Source of the DNA: Pseudomonadota bacterium
GTDB lineage: Bacteria; Pseudomonadota; Gammaproteobacteria; Steroidobacterales; Steroidobacteraceae
DNA: 23,308 nucleotides
Assembly: GCA_023428645.1 (NCBI GenBank)
Contig: JAEYXD010000242.1
Location: forward strand, 1-23,308
Direction: 5' to 3'
Both the position numbers and the translations under genes were made by a program. This document shows, one piece after another, positions 7,722-14,553 of the stretch. Each line of letters starts with the position of its first letter. Position 1 is the stretch's first letter. A model generated the notes under the pieces. It was not told the origin of the DNA, made no database searches, and worked only from the letters and a program-made list of their open reading frames with translations.

Positions 7722-8434
7722 CACGCCTGCTCCGGCGCGATCCTCTCGCGCTCGATCGCGAACGGCTGGGGAGCGCCCGCGAACAGGTTGTTCATGATCG
7801 CGGTCTCGCGTCGCTCGATGGCGCGCAGCAAAGCGTCGGCGCCACCCATCTTCGCGAACGCCGCGTAGCCGCGCTCGAGGAACTCGTGCAAACCGGCAAC
7901 GCCCGCGAGGCGCGCGGGACCTCGCGCGGCACGCAGGGCGGCCGGTATCCATGGGCGCGCGACCAGCGCATCGAGCGAACGTCCGGCGTCCACGATCAGC
8001 GCGATCTGCCGCTCGCGGTCGGCGCGGCGGTCTACGCTTCGATAGGCGTCGGCATACGTCGCCTCCGCCAATGGCGCGGAAGCCAGGGTGCGCACGACGT
8101 CCAGGTCGAGGTTCTGCGAGAGCGCTTCGAGCTGCAGTGCGCGGGTGATGGCCTCGAGACCGCGTTGCGGCAGCACGCGTTGCCATGTCTGGATCACGCG
8201 GCGCAGATCGCGATCGCGCTCCCGGAAGTCGCGCGGGCCGTACAAGTCCTGCACGAAGAAATCGAGCGCGGCGCGAAAGCGCTCGATCTCCTGGTAATCG
8301 GCGTAAGTGGCGCGCAGCCGCGCCACCTGCCATGCCTGCAGCCGGGAGAGCGCGGCGCCGAGCTTGCGATCGCGACGCATCCGCGCGCGCGTGGCAGCGA
8401 TCTCGTCAATGAGCGACAGCGCCGGAATCGTCAT
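7721..8434 (-). CDS. Conserved protein of unknown function, FFLEELY-motif type
   Basis: This 237-aa protein is rich in Arg, Ala and Leu, predicted helical and soluble, with no signal peptide or membrane segment. Residues 59-70 read FFVQDLYGPRDF, a variant of the 'FFLEELY' motif that names a conserved proteobacterial family of unknown role. A second recognisable segment near the C-terminus is the stretch AIMNNLFAGAPQPF. I see no catalytic motif. ATG 8434 is preceded by GGAAGG at a 6-base spacing and overlaps the end of the acyl-CoA synthetase gene by 29 bases; its stop overlaps the ATG of the alcohol dehydrogenase. This tight coupling on both sides suggests it works with those two enzymes, perhaps as a partner or adaptor, which is inference. 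The longer open frame to 8608 is not supported because it lies inside the synthetase gene. Confidence 0.8.
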   Translation of the reverse strand: MTIPALSLIDEIAATRARMRRDRKLGAALSRLQAWQVARLRATYADYQEIERFRAALDFFVQDLYGPRDFRERDRDLRRVIQTWQRVLPQRGLEAITRALQLEALSQNLDLDVVRTLASAPLAEATYADAYRSVDRRADRERQIALIVDAGRSLDALVARPWIPAALRAARGPARLAGVAGLHEFLERGYAAFAKMGGADALLRAIERRETAIMNNLFAGAPQPFAIERERIAPEQA

Positions 8435-10103
8435 GGCTCGCCTTCCGCGGCTCGTCGAGCAGCATCCGTCGCAGGATCTTGCCGACGTTCGTCTTGGGCA
8501 GCGTCTCCCGGAACTCGATCGACTTCGGGACCTTGTACGGCGTGAGGTATTGGCGGCAATGCGAGATGAGCTCTTCCTCCGTGACGGTCGCCGTACGTGC
8601 GACGACATACGCTTTCACCGCTTGCCCGGAGCGAGCGTCCGGCACGCCGACGCAGCCGACCTCGACGACGGCCTCGTGTTGCGCGATGGCGGCCTCGACT
8701 TCGTTCGGAAACACTTTGAAGCCGGACACGATGATCATGTCCTTCTTGCGGTCGACGATGCGAAGAAATCCCTTGGCGTCGAGCGTCGCGATGTCGCCGG
8801 TGCGCAGCCACCCGTGCGCGTCGAGCGTCTTGTCGGTGTCCGCGGCGTTGCGCCAATAGCCTTTCATCACCTGCGGCCCACGCACGCAGAGCTCGCCGGG
8901 CTCGTTTGCATCCATCTCCCGATCGCCATCGCGAATCGAGATCTCCGTCGAAGGCAGGGGGAAGCCGACGCTGCCGAGCTGCAGCGCGTTCGGAAGATTG
9001 CAGGCGACGACGGGCGATGCTTCCGTCAATCCATACCCTTCCAGCAGGGGCTGCTTCGTGACGGCCGACCAGCGCTCGGCGACGCTCGGCTGCAGCGCCA
9101 TGCCGCCCGCGATCCCGAGCCTCAGGCGCGAGAAATCGAGCGCCCGGAATTGCGGCTGCTCGAGCAGCGCGTTGTACAGCGTGTTGACGCCGGAGATGAA
9201 CGTGAACGGCCAGTGCTTCAGCTCGGCGACGAAGGCGGGGATGTCGCGCGGATTCGCGATGAGCACGTTCAGGCCGCCCAGCTTCGTGAACAGCAGGCAG
9301 CTGCAGGTCAGGGAGAACACGTGGTAGAGCGGCAGTGGCGTGATTACGACTTCACGTCCTTCGACGATGAAGGAGCGCCACAGCGACGTGAGCTGCTCGA
9401 GATTCGCCGCGACGTTGCGGTGCGTGAGCATCGCCCCCTTGGCGATGCCCGTGGTTCCGCCCGTGTACTGCAGGAAGGCGAGATCCTCGCCGTGCACCTC
9501 GGGCGTTCGGGCGCGGGCTCCGGCGCCGATCGCCAACGCGTCCTGGAAGGTGATGGCGCCGTCGATGTGAAATTCGGGGACGAGCTTCTTCCAGCGGCGC
9601 ACGGCCCAGTTCGTCACGATGCGGCGCGGGAAGTGCAGCATGTCGCCGAGCTGAGTCGTGACGATCGTGCTCAGCTGCACATCGCCGAGAACCTGCTCGA
9701 CGACGTGCGCGAAGTTCTCCAGCACGACGATGCCCGCGGCCTGCGAATCCCGGAGCTGATGCGCGAGCTCGCGCGGCGTGTAGAGGGGATTCGTGTTCAC
9801 GACCGCGAGGCCGGCGCGCAGCGCGCCGAACAACGCGATCGGGTACTGCAGGATGTTCGGCATCATGAGAGAGATGCGATCGCCTTTGCGGAAGCCGCGC
9901 CCGAGCAGGAACGTCGCGAACTGGCGCGAGCGTTGCTCGAGCTCCGCGAAGGTCAGTGTCGTGCCGAAGCTGTGAAACGCCGGGCGCTGCGCGAACCGCG
10001 CGCAGGCGCGCTCGAACATCGACACGAGCGTCGCTCGTGAGTCGAGCTCGATATCGGGCGAGGTGCCGGGAGGGTAGTGCTCGAGCCACGGTCGATCGTT
10101 CAT
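8406..10103 (-). CDS. fadD: Long-chain fatty acid-CoA ligase (AMP-binding)
   Basis: This 565-aa adenylate-forming enzyme activates fatty acids to acyl-CoA with ATP and CoA at the inner face of the membrane. The phosphate-binding loop YTGGTTGIAKGA (from Tyr213), the YGLTEASPV motif, the hinge region GWLRTGDIATLDAKGFLRIV, the stretch DRKKDMIIVSGFKVFPNEVE and the catalytic Lys542 in PKTNVGKILRR are all present. Length and motifs fit FadD. No strong ribosome binding site precedes ATG 10103, but the N-terminus (RPWLEHYPPGTSPDIE) matches the FadD pattern. In the lipid locus it can re-activate fatty acids released by the neighbouring patatin and hydrolase, or feed the reductase and WS/DGAT. An 81-base gap separates it from the hydrolase gene upstream, so a separate promoter cannot be excluded. 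Confidence 0.92.
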   Translation of the reverse strand: MNDRPWLEHYPPGTSPDIELDSRATLVSMFERACARFAQRPAFHSFGTTLTFAELEQRSRQFATFLLGRGFRKGDRISLMMPNILQYPIALFGALRAGLAVVNTNPLYTPRELAHQLRDSQAAGIVVLENFAHVVEQVLGDVQLSTIVTTQLGDMLHFPRRIVTNWAVRRWKKLVPEFHIDGAITFQDALAIGAGARARTPEVHGEDLAFLQYTGGTTGIAKGAMLTHRNVAANLEQLTSLWRSFIVEGREVVITPLPLYHVFSLTCSCLLFTKLGGLNVLIANPRDIPAFVAELKHWPFTFISGVNTLYNALLEQPQFRALDFSRLRLGIAGGMALQPSVAERWSAVTKQPLLEGYGLTEASPVVACNLPNALQLGSVGFPLPSTEISIRDGDREMDANEPGELCVRGPQVMKGYWRNAADTDKTLDAHGWLRTGDIATLDAKGFLRIVDRKKDMIIVSGFKVFPNEVEAAIAQHEAVVEVGCVGVPDARSGQAVKAYVVARTATVTEEELISHCRQYLTPYKVPKSIEFRETLPKTNVGKILRRMLLDEPRKASHDDSGAVAH

Positions 10104-10184
10104 GGCGTCACGCGCAGCGCTATGGAGGAATGCTCGACGCTAGTCTTTCGCCCGCGTATCGGCCACGTGAGGGTCCCGTAGGCA

Positions 10185-11099
10185 TTAGCGGCAATCGGAA
10201 ACGGCCGTAAGCGCATGCTCCGCCTCGCGCGCGACTTCTTGCACGAGAATCTCGAACACCTTGCGCGAGTAGATGAGCGCCATGTGGCCGCAGCCGGCGA
10301 TCGGAATATTGCGCGCGCAGCACAGGCGGCTGCTTTGCGCAGGAACGACGAGGTTGTCGTGCTCCGCGAAGATATTGACGACCTCGATGGAGTTGCTGCG
10401 GGCGCGGGCGAGCGCGGGGCTGTTCGGACGCAGATCGCGGGCGATACGCGTACGTGACAATCGCGCCACCTCGGAGCCGCCATGCGGCGTGCCGATGCAG
10501 ATCAGGCGCACGATGCCAAGCCGGTCGCCGTGGCGCATTGCGGCGCGGTGGGCGATCAGACCCCCGAGGCTGTGGCCGACGACGATCACTTCACGGCGCG
10601 CGCCGCTGCTCGACTGCGCTTCGAGCAGCGCGGCGAAGTCGTCGACTTGCGTGGCCAGGCTGGCGGTGACGCGGGGCATGCTGGGCGTATGAACTTCGCA
10701 GCCGGTGCGATCGGCCAGCGCGGCGGCGAGCGGACGCCAGATCGCTCCATTACAGAAGATGCCGTGGAGCAGGACGATCACCGGCTTTTCGTTCGCCGCT
10801 TGGGGCACGAACCGGTCAGGGCCGGCCCCGCTCATGATGAGAGACTGGAACCTGTACAAGGCGACGGATTCGCAAATCCACATACGCCAGCGCGCGGACG
10901 GCGAGAGGTGGGCGGCAGTGCTGAGCGGCTCCGAGAGCCAGAAGCTGGCAAGGACCAGCGCGATGCGCACTGCCAACATCCAGACGGGGATGAGGAGCAG
11001 GGCCGTCGCGTGATCTTCAGGCGCGACGAGCGCGATGATCAGCACGACATAGACGAGCACCTCGATCGCGAGCTCGACCCATAGACGGTACGCAGCCAC
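10185..11099 (-). CDS. Membrane-anchored alpha/beta hydrolase (lipase/esterase-like)
   Basis: This 304-aa protein has two hydrophobic N-terminal segments within residues about 7-60 (VELAIEVLVYVVLIIALV and a second one rich in L, I and A), then an alpha/beta hydrolase domain. The oxyanion motif is LLHGIF. The nucleophile elbow is GHSLGG with Ser177, followed by IGTPHGG; Asp248 in AEHDNLVV and His272 in GCGHMAL complete the probable triad. The fold resembles triacylglycerol lipases (GHSLGG, TPHGG). The start is the GTG at 11099, six bases beyond the patatin stop, because membrane homology begins there; it lacks a strong ribosome binding site and coupling to the patatin gene is likely. It may release acids from neutral lipid or wax ester at the membrane, but the substrate is inferred. 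Confidence 0.82.
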   Translation of the reverse strand: MAAYRLWVELAIEVLVYVVLIIALVAPEDHATALLLIPVWMLAVRIALVLASFWLSEPLSTAAHLSPSARWRMWICESVALYRFQSLIMSGAGPDRFVPQAANEKPVIVLLHGIFCNGAIWRPLAAALADRTGCEVHTPSMPRVTASLATQVDDFAALLEAQSSSGARREVIVVGHSLGGLIAHRAAMRHGDRLGIVRLICIGTPHGGSEVARLSRTRIARDLRPNSPALARARSNSIEVVNIFAEHDNLVVPAQSSRLCCARNIPIAGCGHMALIYSRKVFEILVQEVAREAEHALTAVSDCR

Positions 11100-11104
11100 G
11101 CCGG

Positions 11105-12331
11105 TTATGCCTTCGCGTCCTGCAGCAGATCCGACAGTCGCGCGAGCGTTCGATCGAGCCGCGCGAATACCTGCTGTGGCGCACCCGCGGCATTCGACGT
11201 GCCCGCCAGGATCTTGCGGCTGCGGTCGTTCAAGCGCTCGGCGCGCAAACCGAGGCCGTGCCGTACGAGCATGGGCTGCAGTTCCCGCGCGTGCCGCTTG
11301 AGATCGCGGCGCGTGCATTGATACGCGTGTTCGGCGAGCCGACAACGATCGCGATACCGGAACACGTTCGCGAAGAACATCGCCTTGTCGTTGCGATTCG
11401 GCTGCAGCAGCAGGCGATCGCTGGATGGATACAGCTCGTGATAACGCGCCATCCCGACCTGCATGCGCGACTGTATGAGCGCGCGAAACGTCTGATTCAT
11501 CACCGCGACGAAGCCGCGCTCGGCGAGCGTGCGTGAGCGTCCCAACCGTTGCGTCGTGCCGTCGAAGGTGACGAGCGGGTTGATCGAGATCACCAGATCG
11601 GCGCCCTGATCGAGCACGAGCGAGGCATGCGCCGTGCGCAGCAGCGCGCCGTCGACGTAGGTGCGACCTTCGATCCTGACCGGCGTGTACAGGCCCGGCA
11701 GCGCAGTGCTCGCGCGAATCGCCTCGGAGATCGGCACGTGATCCAGTTCCGGTTCACCGAAGCGAGCCTCCGAGCCGCTATCCAACTCGGTGGCGACGAC
11801 GCGCAGCATGCACGGCAGCTTGCGGAAGTCGTCGGTGCGGCCTTCGCTCGTCAGCACTTCATGCAGGTAGCGCGCGAACGGGCGATTGTCGAAGACGCCC
11901 GTGGGAATCGCTTCCAGCAACGGACTCAATGCGCTCGCCCAATTCTGGCGCAGCGGATCGCGTGCACATTGCGCCGCGATCTGACCCAGCAGCTCCGGGA
12001 TGCGCGCGACCCGGCTCGCGTATTCGCCGATCGCCGGACGCATGAGAAGCCCCGGCGCGAGCGGAAAGCGGGCCGATTCGTCGTCGAGGAGGAACGAGCG
12101 AATGATCTCGTCCGTGGACAAGCCGTTCGCGAGACAGGCGCAAAGGATCGCTCCGGAGCTCACGCCCACGTAGCCGCGCAGACTGCAAAGGTCGAGCCCA
12201 TCGATGCACTCGGTGAGCGCGTGCAGTGCGCCGAGCTGATAGAACGAGCCCAGCGGCCCACCGCCAGCGAGCGCCAGCCCGATGCGTCGGCGACTGGCGC
12301 GCTTCTTGGCGGCGGACTCGACGCTCAACAT
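11105..12331 (-). CDS. Patatin-like phospholipase/lipid acyl hydrolase
   Basis: This 408-aa protein shows the patatin signatures. The glycine-rich oxyanion loop LALAGGGPLGSFYQLGAL lies at residues about 19-36. The nucleophile motif GVSSGA carries Ser58. The catalytic Asp227 sits in YVDGAL, with STALPGLYTPV just before it. Patatins use a Ser-Asp dyad to hydrolyse acyl esters of phospholipids or storage lipids; bacterial forms occur at lipid droplets or membranes. The C-terminal ~130 residues are basic and hydrophilic, with repeated RxxLxRHARELQ-like helices. The gene starts 12 bases after the phasin stop and ends five bases before the hydrolase start, so the three very probably share a transcript. 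Phospholipase and neutral lipase activities are both possible. Confidence 0.88.
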   Translation of the reverse strand: MLSVESAAKKRASRRRIGLALAGGGPLGSFYQLGALHALTECIDGLDLCSLRGYVGVSSGAILCACLANGLSTDEIIRSFLLDDESARFPLAPGLLMRPAIGEYASRVARIPELLGQIAAQCARDPLRQNWASALSPLLEAIPTGVFDNRPFARYLHEVLTSEGRTDDFRKLPCMLRVVATELDSGSEARFGEPELDHVPISEAIRASTALPGLYTPVRIEGRTYVDGALLRTAHASLVLDQGADLVISINPLVTFDGTTQRLGRSRTLAERGFVAVMNQTFRALIQSRMQVGMARYHELYPSSDRLLLQPNRNDKAMFFANVFRYRDRCRLAEHAYQCTRRDLKRHARELQPMLVRHGLGLRAERLNDRSRKILAGTSNAAGAPQQVFARLDRTLARLSDLLQDAKA

Positions 12332-12343
12332 CGCGACGCGGCC

Positions 12344-12829
12344 TTAGACGGCGGCGCCCTGGTGCGCACCGCCGGCGTGCGAGCGCGCGGACCCGGATGC
12401 ACCGCGCCGGTCACGCTTGCGTGCCGACTCGACCGCGTGGGTCAGCTCATCGACCTTGCGCGTCAGCGCGCGAATCTCTTGCGAGCTCGGCATGCCAATC
12501 TGCTGCAATGCCCGCTGCACCCGCGATTGGAAAATCTTCTCGACGTTGTCCCACGTGTCGCCGGCCTTGCCACGAATCGCGGCGACGCGGTCGTCGGCCG
12601 AGCCGCGGATCTGCGACATCGCGTCTTTCAGCGCGCGTCCCGTGTTGTCGCGCACCTGCTCCTGGAACATCGCGCCTTCTTCCACGAGCGATTCGAACAG
12701 CTTCGGGCCCTCGGTGCTCGCGCGCGAGACCGCGCCCAGACCCGCGAGCCACACGTTGTGCCCGAATTCGACGACATCGACCTTCGCAGCCGGTTTCGCG
12801 GCGCGGCGTTTACCCTTCTTCGCAGCCAT
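12344..12829 (-). CDS. Phasin (polyhydroxyalkanoate granule-associated protein, PhaF/PhaI type)
   Basis: This 161-aa protein begins with a basic Lys/Ala/Arg tract (MAAKKGKRRAAKPAAK) and continues with the phasin pattern NVWLAGLGAVSRASTEG, KLFESLVEEG and a long amphipathic helix (about residues 20-110). A coiled-coil-like segment (IRALTRKVDELTHAVES) and a basic Gly/Ala/His tail follow. Phasins coat storage granules and control their size and number. ATG 12829 has AGGAG six bases upstream, the strongest ribosome binding site in this run, which suits an abundant structural protein. No PHA synthase gene is in the window; with WS/DGAT directly upstream, it could coat wax-ester or triacylglycerol bodies instead. 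The open frame extends to 14185 only as a shadow of the WS/DGAT gene. Confidence 0.85.
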   Translation of the reverse strand: MAAKKGKRRAAKPAAKVDVVEFGHNVWLAGLGAVSRASTEGPKLFESLVEEGAMFQEQVRDNTGRALKDAMSQIRGSADDRVAAIRGKAGDTWDNVEKIFQSRVQRALQQIGMPSSQEIRALTRKVDELTHAVESARKRDRRGASGSARSHAGGAHQGAAV

Positions 12830-12942
12830 GATGATCTCCTGGCAATGACGGTGGTGGAGGTCCGCTGTCGATTGCGTCGACAACAGGCGCGAAGTCTCGA
12901 CCCGCGCATGCGAGCCGCGGTATAGCGAAAGTCCACGAAGGA

Positions 12943-14388
12943 TTACGGAGTGTCTCTTCGCCGGCGGCGCTCGCGCTGCCGCGCCTGCGCGGGACGCTTC
13001 GAGATGACGCACAACAACAAGTTCTCGAACTCGGTGGCGAAGCGGCGCACGACGGTCCTCGGATCCGCCAGCACGTTGTGGTCCGCCATGACGCCGAAGC
13101 TCACGTGGCCGTCGTAGGTGAACAGGCTCACGCCGAGACCGAGATGGCCGGCCTGCGGCACCCAGAAGAGCTCTTGTTCGATACGCGCGCCGCCGAGAAA
13201 GAGCGGCTGCTGCGGGCCCGGCACGTTCGAGATCACGAGCGACGCCTTCCTCGTGAATATGTCGATTGCCTGCGATTCGACCACATCGGGAAGCAGTCCC
13301 ATTCCGAGCAGCAGCCACAGCGACATCAAGGGCTGGGCCGAGCCCTTCAGCGCTTGCATGTTGCGATGGACCTGCGCCAATCGCGCGATCGGCTCGCGCT
13401 CGCCGATCGGCAAGCTCGCGAAGACGAGGCCGAATTGATTGCCTAGCGTCACCGGCGCGGTGGCAGGGCGAAGATTCACGGGCACCAGCGCGCGGATCGC
13501 AACGCCGTCGGTCGCGCTTCCCTGCGCGCGCAGATGGCCGCCGAGCGCGCCAGCGACCGTCGAGAGCAGCAGGTCGTTCACCGTGCAGTCGAGCGCATGC
13601 GCGATCGTCTTCACTTCGCCGAGCGACAACGGCGCGCTCCACGCGACATGCTTGCGTGTCGTCAGCCGCGCGCGCAGCGGCGTCGCGGGGTCCTCGGGCA
13701 GCAGGGCGACGCGGGCGAGCTCGGCGGTCGCCGCCGAGACTCGTGTCGCGAGCGCGGCGGTTTCGCCCGGATGCGACAGCGCATGCAAGGAGGCTGACAC
13801 GATCTCCAGCGCGCCGGAGCCGACGCTCTGCAGCGAGCTCGCGAGGCTGCCGACGAGCGGCAAGCCCGCGAGAAGGCTGGCGGCGGGTGCGGCCGGGTCG
13901 GATTCGACCGCGGCCGGCGCCGCAGCGGCCTGCTCGTCGGTGAGAGTGCCGAAGACGCGCAGCAGCGCGATGCCGTCGGCATAACAATGATGGAATCGCG
14001 CGATGATCGCGCTGCCCTGGCGATAGCGTTCGACGACGTGAATCTGCCAGAGCGGATGCCGCGGATCGAGTTGTGTGCTCGCGAGCGCGCTCACGGCGGC
14101 CTCGAGCTGCCGTTGCGCGGCGCGCGCGGGCAGCGTCAAGCGGTGCAGGTGCGCATCGAGCGTGAAAGCAGGATCGCTTTCCCAATGCGTGCCGGCGAGG
14201 TCGTGTCGCGGCAGCTCGCGGAAACGTCGAAATCGCATCAGGCGGGCGTCGATGAGCGCGCGCACGGCAGCGAATCGCAATCGCGTCGCAAGCGTCAACA
14301 CGCCGATGACCATCATCGGATTCGTCGGACGCTCCATGCGCAGCCAGGCGAGATCGACGCCGGACATGGATTCGCGCAGGGAAGGCAT
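12943..14388 (-). CDS. Wax ester synthase/acyl-CoA:diacylglycerol acyltransferase (WS/DGAT)
   Basis: This enzyme of about 481 aa transfers an acyl group from acyl-CoA to a fatty alcohol (wax ester) or diacylglycerol (triacylglycerol) at the cytoplasmic membrane face. The N-terminal MSGVDLAWLRME, the active-site HHCYADG (residues 133-139, catalytic His134 and Asp138 of HHxxxDG), NDLLLSTVAGAL, PVNLRP, LGNQFG and the C-terminal SNVPGP are all family signatures. The length is usual for the family. I chose ATG 14388; the M of MSGVD at 14367 is an alternative, and the open frame to 14463 has no supporting homology. It is the first gene of the leftward run and faces the fatty acyl-CoA reductase gene across 165 bases. 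That neighbour supplies its alcohol substrate, which favours the wax-ester role. Confidence 0.92.
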   Translation of the reverse strand: MPSLRESMSGVDLAWLRMERPTNPMMVIGVLTLATRLRFAAVRALIDARLMRFRRFRELPRHDLAGTHWESDPAFTLDAHLHRLTLPARAAQRQLEAAVSALASTQLDPRHPLWQIHVVERYRQGSAIIARFHHCYADGIALLRVFGTLTDEQAAAAPAAVESDPAAPAASLLAGLPLVGSLASSLQSVGSGALEIVSASLHALSHPGETAALATRVSAATAELARVALLPEDPATPLRARLTTRKHVAWSAPLSLGEVKTIAHALDCTVNDLLLSTVAGALGGHLRAQGSATDGVAIRALVPVNLRPATAPVTLGNQFGLVFASLPIGEREPIARLAQVHRNMQALKGSAQPLMSLWLLLGMGLLPDVVESQAIDIFTRKASLVISNVPGPQQPLFLGGARIEQELFWVPQAGHLGLGVSLFTYDGHVSFGVMADHNVLADPRTVVRRFATEFENLLLCVISKRPAQARQRERRRRRDTP

Positions 14389-14553
14389 GCGTGTGCTCGC
14401 CGTCTGAATCGATAGCGGCTCGAAACTAGCGCGCGCGGGCGACAGCCGACACCGCGCTTGCACGCAGGCGCTAGGGGCTACTCCGCATGTCCGGAGCCGG
14501 GACGCGTTGTAGCCTCGCCACTCGCGTCACCACGCGACTCCGCGCACGCTGTC
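14389..14553. promoter_or_regulatory. Divergent intergenic region between WS/DGAT and fatty acyl-CoA reductase genes
   Basis: These 165 bases separate two diverging genes that would make the two steps of wax-ester synthesis, so promoters for both should lie here. CTCCG (14481-14485) and CGGAG (14492-14496) form a small inverted repeat. I find no convincing -35/-10 pair, so no promoter is placed. Confidence 0.45.

Noticed and set aside
7722..8333. Upstream extension of the GMC gene frame
   Set aside because: The FAD-binding fold starts a few residues after ATG 7721; the extension is Arg-rich and lies within the FFLEELY-type gene in another frame.
8307..10040. 577-codon open frame on the + strand
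   Set aside because: Antisense to the acyl-CoA ligase, which has complete motifs; low-complexity Arg/Asp/Glu-rich content.
11549..12925. 458-codon open frame on the + strand
   Set aside because: Antisense to the patatin and phasin genes; no domain and shadow-like composition.
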